Assembly: GCA_031553875.1 (NCBI GenBank)
Contig: JAVBKU010000004.1
Location: 367,139 to 431,138 of the forward strand
Length of the DNA stretch: 64,000 nucleotides
DNA from: JAVBKU01 sp031553875
GTDB lineage: Bacteria > Bacteroidota > Bacteroidia > Bacteroidales > Rikenellaceae
Reading direction: 5' to 3'
Each line of letters starts with the position of its first letter. Position 1 is the stretch's first letter. This document shows, in pieces, positions 1-7,883 of this stretch. The translations under genes were made by a program, and so were the position numbers. The notes under the pieces were generated by a model. The model did not search any database. It saw only the letters and a list, made by a program, of their open reading frames with translations, and had not been told where the DNA came from.

Positions 1-283
1 CCATGTTCTGGAGGTTGCCCTCCATCTTTTTGAGTATCGAGTTGGCTTCGCGGGCAACGGGATATACCTTCTTGACGTCGCGCGCCAGGCGGTCGTAGCG
101 CCGCATATCCTTAGTGCGGGCGAACTTGACCACTGGCTTCAACTCTATGACAAGCATGGAGTCCCTGCCGTTGCGCTCGTAACCTACGCGCACGATCTGT
201 TCGTACGGATTCTGCCTCTGCCCGTAGGCAGCCATGGCAAAACCAGAAAGAACGAACAAGAGTATGAACAATAATGCTTTCAA
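1..283 (-). CDS. DUF4294-like secreted protein, N-terminal part (runs off the left edge)
   Basis: Reading leftward from a TTG at 283 gives an open frame of 94 codons to the window edge. It begins MKALLFILLFVLSGFAMA, a signal peptide, and continues into a charged region containing YDRLARDVKKVYPVAREA. That block resembles the conserved core of DUF4294, a Bacteroidota family of unknown function. An in-frame stop lies just upstream of the TTG (290-292) and the next ATG falls inside the signal peptide, so TTG is the likely start. The gene is divergent from the hydrogenase operon and shares the intergenic palindrome at 331-346. The family call rests on a short fragment; the signal peptide and open frame are direct observations. 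Confidence 0.6.
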   Translation of the reverse strand, partial: MKALLFILLFVLSGFAMAAYGQRQNPYEQIVRVGYERNGRDSMLVIELKPVVKFARTKDMRRYDRLARDVKKVYPVAREANSILKKMEGNLQNM

Positions 284-330
284 TCGGCTTTACAGGTAGA
301 TTTAATGAGTTTTATTACACAAAATATTCA

Positions 331-346
331 TACCTTTGCAAAGGTA
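331..346. promoter_or_regulatory. Divergent -7 promoter boxes forming a perfect palindrome
   Basis: The 16 bases TACCTTTGCAAAGGTA are a perfect inverted repeat. Each half is the Bacteroidota -7 box TAnnTTTG, so one box points right toward the hydrogenase operon (ATG at 361) and the other left toward the DUF4294 gene. A good -33 TTTG is not obvious on either side. The symmetric site could also bind a dimeric regulator; that part is inference. Confidence 0.55.
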
Positions 347-360
347 TAAATTTTAACCAT

Positions 361-2082
361 ATGGATGAGCTCGGCGGCCTCGTTGTAAAACGAAATAATT
401 GCGGCGATTGTTATAGATGCGTGAGGGAATGCGTCGTCAAAGCCGTCCATGTCCGCGACCAAAAAACAGTGATAGACAGCACTATGTGCATCGGTTGTGG
501 GCATTGTGCGGGGGTCTGTCCTACAGGCGATATAGCGCTTCGCGACGACACCTGGTTGGCAAATAAATTCATAAAAAAATATTCGATCAAGGTGGCGTCG
601 CTCTCCCCGGATTGGAGAGTGGAGTTCGACGGCATAGACTCGACCCGCCTGATCGAGGCCCTGAAACTACTCGGCTTCACCCATATCTCCGAGAGCGCGC
701 TGGGCGCGGAACGTACCGCCGAGGAGGAACTGAGGCTCCTCAAAGAGCGCAAAGGCATCAATATATCATCGCGTTGTCCCGCCGTGGCCGACTACATACG
801 CAAATACCGTCCCAAGTGGGCGGAAATGCTGTTGCCAGTCGACACCCCCATGGTGGCCCATGCCAAGATGATAAAGAGCTGGTGGGGCCACGACGCCATG
901 GTGGTACACTTCTCCGCCTGCGGAGCCGCCAAGGCCGAGGCCACCCGCCACCCAGAGCTTATTCATCTCGCCCTCTCCTATCGCGAACTCAAGCAGTGGA
1001 TGGGCAACGAAGGAATAAAGTTCGAGATGATCACCGGCCACGACACCTACAACTTCGCGCCCGTCACAGCCAAGGGCGGCCTGCTCTACCCTGTTATGGG
1101 CGGCACGGTGAGCGAGGAAACAGTAGCGGCCATCGGCGACAAGAACGTACACTACATATCCTCTTCGTCGATGCCGGACGTGAGGGAGATGCTACCCGAC
1201 ACGCCTCCCGAAATAGAAGGCACGCTTTACATGGACCTTATGGCCTGCGCCGGAGGTTGCATAGGCTCGAAATGCACGAGCGAGGGACGCCGCAGCATGA
1301 TCGAAAAGGGCCTGATGATCCGTACCGAGCTCGAACGCCGCCATTTTATAGACGAGCCCTATACCGTACCCTTTGTCGACGTCACATATAACGGCCTGGA
1401 AGCCGAACCGATAGACAATTTCGTGCCCGAAAGCGCCACAAGCGCAGCCCTCGAGGAGCTGGGCATCGTGAGCGATAAGCTCCAGATCAACTGCAACGGC
1501 TGCGGCTACGTCACCTGCCGCCGCTTCGCAAAGGCGTTGAGCAAGGGCGCGGCAGACAAAAACATGTGCGTATACTACGTACGCGAGGAGCTCGAAAGCA
1601 AATTCCACACCCTGCTCGACCAGCTCACATCGGGAGTGGCAGTGGTGTCGCACGACATGAAGATAATCGACACCAACCGTATGCTGGCCTCTATGCTGGG
1701 GCAGGAAAAGGAGATACTCTACAACGAGAACCGTATGCGGGGTATGGACGCCGCGGGGATATTCCCCTTCCACAAGATGCTCAAGGAGTTTATCGCCAGC
1801 GGTGGCGAGCAGTTTACCCGCGACATCGAGTTCAAAGGCAGGATAATCAACGTGTCGCTGTTCAGTATACGCAACCGCCAGGCGGTGATGGTGATCCTGC
1901 GCGACATGCTCTTCCTGCAGGTGCGCGGCGAGGAGATCGCGGCCCGCACACAGCAGGTTATCAAGGAAAACCTCGAAACGGTACAGAAGATAGCGTGCCT
2001 CTTGGGCGACAACGCCTCGCGCACGGAAGCCATACTCAACTCCATACTCAAATCGCAGAAGGAGGTCGGGGAAAGTGAATAG
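361..2082 (+). CDS. Sensory [FeFe]-hydrogenase with PAS domain (group C-like)
   Basis: This 573-residue protein has two ferredoxin-type [4Fe-4S] motifs (Cys 14/17/20/24 and 43/46/49/53), an H-cluster domain, a further four-cysteine cluster motif (Cys 378/381/386/403) and a C-terminal PAS-like region from about 411. The H-cluster motifs diverge from catalytic enzymes: L1 is SSRCP (Cys139, with Arg138 in place of the proton-transfer cysteine), L2 is SACGAAKAEA (Cys187), L3 is MACAGGCIGSKC (Cys296, Cys300). All four H-cluster cysteine ligands are present. Ferredoxin, H domain, FeS, PAS is the layout of HydS-type putative H2 sensors. There is no kinase domain; the next gene encodes a SpoIIE-type phosphatase, matching the phosphatase-linked group C3 type. 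The start at 361 follows the -7 box by 22 bases; an in-frame upstream start at 274 would lie before the promoter. Confidence 0.85.
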   Translation: MDELGGLVVKRNNCGDCYRCVRECVVKAVHVRDQKTVIDSTMCIGCGHCAGVCPTGDIALRDDTWLANKFIKKYSIKVASLSPDWRVEFDGIDSTRLIEALKLLGFTHISESALGAERTAEEELRLLKERKGINISSRCPAVADYIRKYRPKWAEMLLPVDTPMVAHAKMIKSWWGHDAMVVHFSACGAAKAEATRHPELIHLALSYRELKQWMGNEGIKFEMITGHDTYNFAPVTAKGGLLYPVMGGTVSEETVAAIGDKNVHYISSSSMPDVREMLPDTPPEIEGTLYMDLMACAGGCIGSKCTSEGRRSMIEKGLMIRTELERRHFIDEPYTVPFVDVTYNGLEAEPIDNFVPESATSAALEELGIVSDKLQINCNGCGYVTCRRFAKALSKGAADKNMCVYYVREELESKFHTLLDQLTSGVAVVSHDMKIIDTNRMLASMLGQEKEILYNENRMRGMDAAGIFPFHKMLKEFIASGGEQFTRDIEFKGRIINVSLFSIRNRQAVMVILRDMLFLQVRGEEIAARTQQVIKENLETVQKIACLLGDNASRTEAILNSILKSQKEVGESE

Positions 2083-3259
2083 CCGCAAGGAGAAATTCTT
2101 CGTAGAGATCGACTACGAACAGTGCACGGAGAAGGGCCGCGCGGCCGGTGGCGAGGTGTATATGCAGCGCCGCCGCATGGGGCTCACCACCCTGGTGCTG
2201 TCGGGCGGCGGAGGCAGCGGCATAAGGGCCAACGTCACAGCCAACGTGGTGGCGTCGATGGCCCTGAGCTATTCGGTCAATGCCGAGAAGCCCGAGCACA
2301 CGGCAAGGGTGATAATAGACACCTTTTTCGGGAGCGGCAATGAGGAGGAGAAACAACCCACATTCACCATCGTGAGCATCAGCCCCCGGGGTGAGGTCTA
2401 CGTGATGGAGTGCGGCAATCCCCGTTTTATGCTCATAAGGGGCGGAGAGCGTGCCGAGGTGGAGTCAAAGGTGATGAACATCCTGTCCCGCGGGATTAAA
2501 TATGCCGTACGTAGGAGCAGGTTTAAGGCTCTGCCGGAGGACAGGATGGTATTTTTCACCGAGGGGGTCGCGACCTCCGGCAGCGGGACAAGGCGCATGC
2601 CCGAGGGATGGGGTGCGGAGGGAGTCGCCGAACTGTGCCTGCGCAGCGTGAAGGACGAACCCACTATCTCCGCCAGAGGCCTGGCGCAGCGGATGTTGTC
2701 CACGGCCCAGATGAACGATTTCATGTCGCCGCGCGCGGATATGAGCTGTGTGTCGGTGTATTTCCGCCAGCCGAGGAAGATACTTATCAGCACCGGGCCG
2801 CCGTTCAACAGCAACAAGGACAAGATCCTCGCCGATATGGTGGCCACCTACGACGGCACGAGAGTGATCTGCGGCGGCACCACGGCCAAGATAATCGCCC
2901 GGGAACTGGGGCGCGAACTGGTCGCCATATTAAAACGCGACCCATCCGGACTACCGCCCACATATAAAATGGAGGGTATGGATATGGTGACCGAGGGGGT
3001 GTTGACCCTGAGCAAGGTCAAGAGCCTGTTAGAGGGATTGCAAGGTACGACGGTAACGTCGAAAGGCACCGACGGGGCCCTGGCCTCGCTGTTGCTCAAC
3101 CACGACATCATCGAGTTCGCCGTGGGCACCTGTATCAACCCCATACACCAGGACCCGAGCCTGCCCGTGGAGCTGGAACTGAGGCGTAACCTCATAAAGA
3201 ATCTCGCCCAGGTGCTCGAAGAAAAATTCATGAAGGAAGTAAGAATACAATACATATAA
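2075..3259 (+). CDS. SpoIIE-type (PP2C-like) phosphatase with an extra C-terminal domain
   Basis: The GTG start overlaps the end of the sensory hydrogenase by 8 bases and is preceded by a good Shine-Dalgarno sequence (GGAGGT, 2061-2066), implying translational coupling. Residues about 15-230 follow the SpoIIE fold, but the metal-binding positions look altered: GGE (Glu27) where GGD is usual, SGGGGSG (43-49) where an Asp-Gly pair is usual, TEG (Glu163) where DG is usual, and a conserved Asp222 in ADMSCV. Residues about 232-394 form a second region (ISTGPPFNS, then VICGGTTAKII) that I do not recognise. SpoIIE phosphatases normally act on STAS-type anti-sigma antagonists; none is visible here. 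The role is probably to convert the state of the upstream H2 sensor into a regulatory output; whether it is catalytically active is uncertain. Confidence 0.75.
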   Translation: MNSRKEKFFVEIDYEQCTEKGRAAGGEVYMQRRRMGLTTLVLSGGGGSGIRANVTANVVASMALSYSVNAEKPEHTARVIIDTFFGSGNEEEKQPTFTIVSISPRGEVYVMECGNPRFMLIRGGERAEVESKVMNILSRGIKYAVRRSRFKALPEDRMVFFTEGVATSGSGTRRMPEGWGAEGVAELCLRSVKDEPTISARGLAQRMLSTAQMNDFMSPRADMSCVSVYFRQPRKILISTGPPFNSNKDKILADMVATYDGTRVICGGTTAKIIARELGRELVAILKRDPSGLPPTYKMEGMDMVTEGVLTLSKVKSLLEGLQGTTVTSKGTDGALASLLLNHDIIEFAVGTCINPIHQDPSLPVELELRRNLIKNLAQVLEEKFMKEVRIQYI

Positions 3260-3282
3260 ACTTATCTGTAACCACGTTTGCT

Positions 3283-3537
3283 ATGGACAAGAAACTCGAA
3301 GTGAAAATATGTACCGGCACGATGTGCTACGTGATGGGCGGGGCCGACCTGCAGCTGCTCGATGAACACCTGAGCGCCGGCATACTCGATCAGATCGACA
3401 TCAAAGGCAGCCCCTGCCTCGCCTGCTGCAACAAGGACGACCGCAAAGCCCCGTTCGTTATGGTGGGCGAAGAGATAATCTCGAGCGCCTCGATACAGAG
3501 CGTGACCGACGCGATAAAGAAACATTTAGGCTTATAA
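3283..3537 (+). CDS. Thioredoxin-like [2Fe-2S] ferredoxin (NuoE/HydC C-terminal type)
   Basis: An 84-residue protein equivalent to the [2Fe-2S] domain of NuoE or HydC without their helical N-terminus. Candidate cluster ligands are Cys10 and Cys15 (CTGTMC) and Cys45 and Cys49 (SPCLACC; Cys48 is an extra neighbour), the C-x4-C ... C-x3-C pattern of thioredoxin-like ferredoxins. It sits 23 bases after the phosphatase and 26 before the second hydrogenase, so it is almost certainly in the same transcript. A role carrying electrons to or between the two hydrogenases is inferred from position. Confidence 0.85.
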   Translation: MDKKLEVKICTGTMCYVMGGADLQLLDEHLSAGILDQIDIKGSPCLACCNKDDRKAPFVMVGEEIISSASIQSVTDAIKKHLGL

Positions 3538-3563
3538 TTCATTCGGCATAGAATAGACAAGCT

Positions 3564-4985
3564 ATGGCAATCATAAACAACGCGGTACTGATGCGCCGCG
3601 AACTCCTTACCCGCATCACAAAATTATACGCCGAGGGAGAGCTCGAGCCCAAGATCGACCACATCCCCATCGAGCTTCGCCCACGCGGCTACGAACAGCC
3701 CTCGCGCTGCTGCGTGTACAAGGACAGGGCCATGCTCAAGTATAAGATCATGGCCTTGCTCGGGTTCAACATACAGGACGAGACCGACGAAACGGTGAGC
3801 CTGCGCGAATATGTGCAGAGGGCCTTCAAACGCGACAGTATCTCGGCCGAGCCGCTTACGGTGGTCGACGATGTGTGCAGCGCGTGCGTGAAGGTCAACT
3901 ACGTGGTGACCAACATGTGCCGCGGCTGTATGGCCCGCCCCTGCATGATGAACTGCCCCAAGGACGCCATCGACTTCCACGACGGGCAGGCCCATATCCA
4001 CCAGGACAAATGCGTGAACTGCAGCCTCTGCCAGAAGAATTGCCCCTACCACGCCATCATCTACATCCCCGTGCCGTGCGAGGAGTCGTGCCCGGTGAAC
4101 GCCATCAGCAAGGGCGAGAACGGCATCGAGAAGATCGACTACGACAAGTGTATCTACTGCGGGCGTTGCGTGGCCTCGTGCCCCTTTGGCGCCATTATGG
4201 AGAAGTCGCACCTTATGGGCGTGTTCAAGGCGCAGAACGAAGGCAGGAAGATAATCGCCATGGTGGCTCCGGCCATCGCGGGACAGTTCCGCGCCCCATT
4301 GGCTCAGATACTCGGCGCGATAAAGCAATTAGGGTTCCACGACGTGATAGAGGTGGCCAAGGGCGCCGACGTCACCACCGACAAGGAGGCCAAGGAGTTC
4401 CTGCACAAGATGAGCGAGGGCCAGCCTTTCATGACCACCTCGTGCTGTCCGTCATACAAGGCCGTGGTACGCAAGCATATCCCCGAAATACAGGACTATA
4501 TGTCCGACACGCGCTCTCCTCTCCATTATACGGCGGCGATAGCGCGGGCTAAGTATCCCGACGGCGTGCTGGTGTTCATCGGCCCGTGCCTGGCCAAAAG
4601 GCAGGAAGCCTACACCGACGAGAATACCGACCTGATGCTCTCGTTCGAGGAGATAGGCTCCATGTTCGTGGCCAAGGGCATCGACGTGGACGACAGCTCG
4701 CAAGTGACCCTCGACGACAATATAGATTCCACAAGCCGGGGTTATGCCGTAAGCCAGGGAGTTATGAGGGCCATACAGCACAAGCTGGGCGACAAGGCCG
4801 ATATAACCCCCGTGGTGGTCAACGGCATCAACAAGGAGAGCATACGCGAGATGCGCTCGTTCGCCAAGAGCTGCCCGGGAAATATGGTCGAAGTGATGGC
4901 CTGCGAGGGCGGATGCGTGGGGGGATGCAACGTGATAGCCAACACCAAGGTGGCCACAAGGCAGGTAAATGAATTAGTGAAATAA
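3564..4985 (+). CDS. [FeFe]-hydrogenase, group B-like, with ferredoxin-type clusters
   Basis: This 473-residue enzyme would interconvert H+ and H2 using a low-potential donor, probably ferredoxin. The N-terminal half has several cysteine motifs for [4Fe-4S] clusters (Cys119/122/127/131; 150/153/156/160; 172/176; 196/199/202/206). The H domain has full ligand motifs: TTSCCPSYK (Cys294 for proton transfer, Cys295), GPCLAKRQEA (Cys342) and MACEGGCVGGCN (Cys447, Cys451). The GPC form of L2 and the cysteine-rich N-terminus fit group B rather than the classical group A enzymes. Unlike the upstream sensor, the proton-transfer cysteine is kept, so this is the likely catalytic partner. No HydE, HydF or HydG maturase lies in the window, so maturation genes must be elsewhere. 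Confidence 0.9.
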   Translation: MAIINNAVLMRRELLTRITKLYAEGELEPKIDHIPIELRPRGYEQPSRCCVYKDRAMLKYKIMALLGFNIQDETDETVSLREYVQRAFKRDSISAEPLTVVDDVCSACVKVNYVVTNMCRGCMARPCMMNCPKDAIDFHDGQAHIHQDKCVNCSLCQKNCPYHAIIYIPVPCEESCPVNAISKGENGIEKIDYDKCIYCGRCVASCPFGAIMEKSHLMGVFKAQNEGRKIIAMVAPAIAGQFRAPLAQILGAIKQLGFHDVIEVAKGADVTTDKEAKEFLHKMSEGQPFMTTSCCPSYKAVVRKHIPEIQDYMSDTRSPLHYTAAIARAKYPDGVLVFIGPCLAKRQEAYTDENTDLMLSFEEIGSMFVAKGIDVDDSSQVTLDDNIDSTSRGYAVSQGVMRAIQHKLGDKADITPVVVNGINKESIREMRSFAKSCPGNMVEVMACEGGCVGGCNVIANTKVATRQVNELVK

Positions 4986-4999
4986 AAATATATAATGTG

Positions 5000-6196
5000 A
5001 TGATAAACAGCGATAAAGTATCGGAAGGAATATTTTTAACGAGGGCGGTCGACCGCCGCAAGCACCTCTTCGAAAACATGTGGCCGCTCCCCTGCGGCGT
5101 ATCGTACAACTCTTACCTGATAAAGGACCAGAAGAGCGTACTTATGGACACCGTGGAAAGAGGCAATGAGCATGGCTTCATGAAATGGATCGACGCCACA
5201 CTCGAAGGGGCGCCGCTCGACTATCTGGTGATAAACCATATGGAGCTCGACCACTCGGGCGCCCTGGAATCCATAATATGCCGCTACCCCGATGTAAAGA
5301 TCATCGGCAACAAGAAGACTTTCGGTGTACTCGAAGCCTACTTCGGCGGCAGGGACAATCTTATGGAGGTGCAGGACGGCGACACTCTCTCATTGGGTAA
5401 GCACACCCTTAAATTCATCTTCACCCCCTGGGTACACTGGCCCGAGACCATGATGACCTACGAAACCACCACCTCTACCCTCTTCTCCGGCGACGCCTTC
5501 GGGATGTTCGGCGGCGTGGATGGTGGCGTATTCGACGATGAGGTGTGCTTCGACGAATATTATGAATCGGAGATGAGGCGCTACTACTCCAACATCGTGG
5601 GTAAGTACAGCAATATGGTGCAGAAGGCGTTCGCCAAGCTGGGCGATACGGGGGTCAAGTGCATCTGTCCCTTGCACGGCTTCGTGTGGAGGACCGATCC
5701 GGGCAAGGTTATCTCCCTTTATGACAAGTGGAGCCGCTATGAGGCAGAGGAGGGTGTGGTGGTGATATATGCCTCGATGTACGACAACACGGCCGCCACG
5801 GCCAACTTCATAGCCCGTGAACTGTCAAAGGCCGGGGTAAAGAATATCCGCGTACACGACGTATCGAAGACCCACGTATCGTACCTCATAAACGACATCT
5901 GGAAGTATAAGGGCGTGATACTGGGCAGCTGCGCCTACAACGGGCAGATGTTCCCACTTATGGAAAACCTTACTACCGAGCTACTGCATATGGGCGTCAA
6001 GGAACGCTACCTCGGCATCTTCGGCGGATACAGCTGGAACGGCGGCGGGGCGAAGAACCTGTCGGCATTCGCCGAAGCATCCTGCTGGGAACTGGTAGCT
6101 CCCGTAGCTGACGTCAAAGGCGACCCCATTGAAGAGAAGCTCGAAGCCTGCGCTCTTATAGCCCGCAGTATGGCCGAAAAAATCCTCAAAAAATAA
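5000..6196 (+). CDS. Flavodiiron protein (class A, FprA-like)
   Basis: A 398-residue protein with an N-terminal metallo-beta-lactamase-like diiron domain and a C-terminal flavodoxin domain, the minimal class A layout. Diiron ligands are visible as HMELDH (His80, Glu82, Asp84, His85), His146 in WVHWPE, Asp165 in SGDAFG and His226 in PLHGFV. The flavodoxin part starts near residue 252 (VVVIYASMYDNTA). Such proteins reduce O2 to water or NO to N2O, protecting anaerobes and oxygen-sensitive hydrogenases. A GTG directly precedes the chosen ATG; either could serve. The 14-base gap after the hydrogenase supports co-transcription and a protective role. Confidence 0.92.
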   Translation: MINSDKVSEGIFLTRAVDRRKHLFENMWPLPCGVSYNSYLIKDQKSVLMDTVERGNEHGFMKWIDATLEGAPLDYLVINHMELDHSGALESIICRYPDVKIIGNKKTFGVLEAYFGGRDNLMEVQDGDTLSLGKHTLKFIFTPWVHWPETMMTYETTTSTLFSGDAFGMFGGVDGGVFDDEVCFDEYYESEMRRYYSNIVGKYSNMVQKAFAKLGDTGVKCICPLHGFVWRTDPGKVISLYDKWSRYEAEEGVVVIYASMYDNTAATANFIARELSKAGVKNIRVHDVSKTHVSYLINDIWKYKGVILGSCAYNGQMFPLMENLTTELLHMGVKERYLGIFGGYSWNGGGAKNLSAFAEASCWELVAPVADVKGDPIEEKLEACALIARSMAEKILKK

Positions 6197-6201
6197 CGAC
6201 C

Positions 6202-6588
6202 ATGACATCGAAGATAGAGGTTAGCATGAAATACACCTCCCGCGCGGAGGCCACGCCTGCGCTGAGCGCGAAGAGCATGGGCTCCGGCGCCCTCGAAGTG
6301 CTCGCCACCCCCGCGATGGTAGCCCTGATGGAGAATGCAGCCATGAACGCCATACAGGCCGCCCTGCCCGAAGGTTACGGCAGCGTGGGGACTCATATAA
6401 ACATCAACCACACACGCGCTACGTCAATAGGCAACACGATCGAAGCCACGGCCGAAGTGACGAAAATAAACGGCCGCGAGATCACTTTTATCCTCACGGC
6501 ATCAGACCCTTACGGGGATATAGGAGTAGGCGAACACACCCGTTTTGTAATAGAAAACAGCCGCTTCCTCGAAAAATTGAAAAAATAA
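6202..6588 (+). CDS. Hotdog-fold thioesterase, FlK-like
   Basis: A 128-residue single hotdog-domain protein, 5 bases after the flavodiiron gene. Residues Thr36, Glu44 and His70 (LATPAMVALMENAA and ININHTRA) have the same spacing as the Thr42-Glu50-His76 triad of the fluoroacetyl-CoA thioesterase FlK. Bacteroidales carry many FlK-family thioesterases of unknown substrate. Real fluoroacetyl-CoA hydrolysis is unlikely here; an acyl-CoA linked to fermentation is a guess. It is the last gene of the hydrogenase operon. The following 125 bases hold only a weak imperfect hairpin around a short GCCC/GGG pairing near 6620-6645 and no clear promoter. Confidence 0.8.
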   Translation: MTSKIEVSMKYTSRAEATPALSAKSMGSGALEVLATPAMVALMENAAMNAIQAALPEGYGSVGTHININHTRATSIGNTIEATAEVTKINGREITFILTASDPYGDIGVGEHTRFVIENSRFLEKLKK

Positions 6589-6713
6589 TTGTAAATTTGG
6601 GGCTCATTAGCATTTTTGCCCGTTTTTAAGGGACAAAAAGTGACCGCAACATCAAGCCAAGCCCACCCAAAGACATACCGACAACAAGTTTAACATTTAA
6701 ATATAAATTTACT

Positions 6714-7781
6714 ATGAGCAAGAAATTTCCCGCCGGAGTAATCTCGGGCAGCCAGGTAAGCGAAATCTTCGCCTATGCCAAGGAAAAAGGATTCGCGATC
6801 CCCGCAGTTAACGTAACAGGTACCGACACCGTCAACGCCGTTATGGAATGCGCGCGCGAAGTGAACTCTCCGGTCATCATACAGCTCTCTAACGGCGGCG
6901 CCAGCTTCTACGCAGGCAAGGGTCTCTCCAACGACGGCCAGATGTCGGCCATCCTCGGCGGTATCTCTGCAGCCAAGCACGTGCACACAGTTGCCGAAAG
7001 CTACGGCATCCCCGTGATCCTGCACACCGACCACGCGGCCAAGAAGCTCCTCCCCTGGATCGACGGCCTGCTCGACGCCGGCGAAAAGCACTTCAAGGAA
7101 ACAGGCAAGCCCCTCTACAGCTCGCACATGCTCGACCTTTCTGAAGAATCTCTGAAAGAAAACATCGACATCTGCAAGAAGTACCTCACCCGCATGAGCA
7201 AGATAGGCATGACCCTCGAAATAGAGCTCGGCATCACAGGCGGCGAAGAAGACGGAGTGGACAACTCTCACGTAGACTCTTCAAAGCTCTACACCCAGCC
7301 CGAGGACGTATGCTACGCTTACGAGGAGCTGATCAAGATCAGCCCCAACTTCACCATCGCCGCTTCGTTCGGTAACGTACACGGCGTGTACAAGCCCGGC
7401 AACGTTGTACTCAGCCCCGGCATCCTCCGCGACTCGCAGGAGTATATCCAGAAGAAGTACAACACAGGCAAGAACCCCGTGAACTTCGTATTCCACGGCG
7501 GCTCAGGCTCTGAACCCGAAAAAATACAGGAAGCCATCACCTATGGCGTCGTGAAGATGAACCTCGACACAGATACACAGTGGGCATTCTGGAAGGGTAT
7601 CCTCGACTTCTACAAGTCTAAGGAAGCCTACCTCCAGGGCCAGCTCGGCAACCCCGAAGGCGAAGACAAGCCCAATAAGAAGTTCTACGACCCCCGCACA
7701 TGGCTGCGCAAGGGCGAAGAGTCTATCATCGCCCGCCTCAAGGTGGCCTATGATGACCTGAACGGCCAGAACGTGCTCTAA
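6714..7781 (+). CDS. fba: Fructose-bisphosphate aldolase, class IIA
   Basis: This 355-residue zinc-dependent aldolase cleaves fructose 1,6-bisphosphate to dihydroxyacetone phosphate and glyceraldehyde 3-phosphate. The metal site is visible as HTDHAAKK (His104, Asp106, His107) with further histidines in GNVHGVY and VFHGGSGS, and NLDTDTQWAF is the phosphate-binding block typical of the class IIA branch. Length is normal for FbaA. Codon use is strongly biased to C-ending codons, as expected for an abundant glycolytic enzyme. It stands alone between the hydrogenase operon and a downstream hairpin terminator. Confidence 0.96.
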   Translation: MSKKFPAGVISGSQVSEIFAYAKEKGFAIPAVNVTGTDTVNAVMECAREVNSPVIIQLSNGGASFYAGKGLSNDGQMSAILGGISAAKHVHTVAESYGIPVILHTDHAAKKLLPWIDGLLDAGEKHFKETGKPLYSSHMLDLSEESLKENIDICKKYLTRMSKIGMTLEIELGITGGEEDGVDNSHVDSSKLYTQPEDVCYAYEELIKISPNFTIAASFGNVHGVYKPGNVVLSPGILRDSQEYIQKKYNTGKNPVNFVFHGGSGSEPEKIQEAITYGVVKMNLDTDTQWAFWKGILDFYKSKEAYLQGQLGNPEGEDKPNKKFYDPRTWLRKGEESIIARLKVAYDDLNGQNVL

Positions 7782-7796
7782 GAAGCGATCGACCAT

Positions 7797-7846
7797 AGAG
7801 AGGCCGGCCGACAAGCCCTAAGGACTCAAGGCCGGCCCCTCTTATT
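7797..7846 (+). terminator. Hairpin terminator after fba
   Basis: GAGGCCGGCC near 7800-7809 can pair with GGCCGGCCCCTC near 7830-7841 across a loop of about 20 bases, followed by a T-rich stretch. The stem is GC-rich but slightly imperfect. Confidence 0.65.
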
Positions 7847-7883
7847 TAAAATACCTATTATACCTAACCTAAAAAACTTCAAG

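Noticed and set aside
612..1391. Long second-frame open reading frame inside the sensory hydrogenase gene
   Set aside because: It is rich in Arg/Gly/His, as expected from shadow frames of GC-rich genes, and the correct frame encodes all cluster motifs.
6202..6588. True fluoroacetate resistance function for the FlK-like gene
   Set aside because: Only the catalytic spacing matches; nothing nearby relates to fluorometabolites, and Bacteroidales carry many such paralogues.
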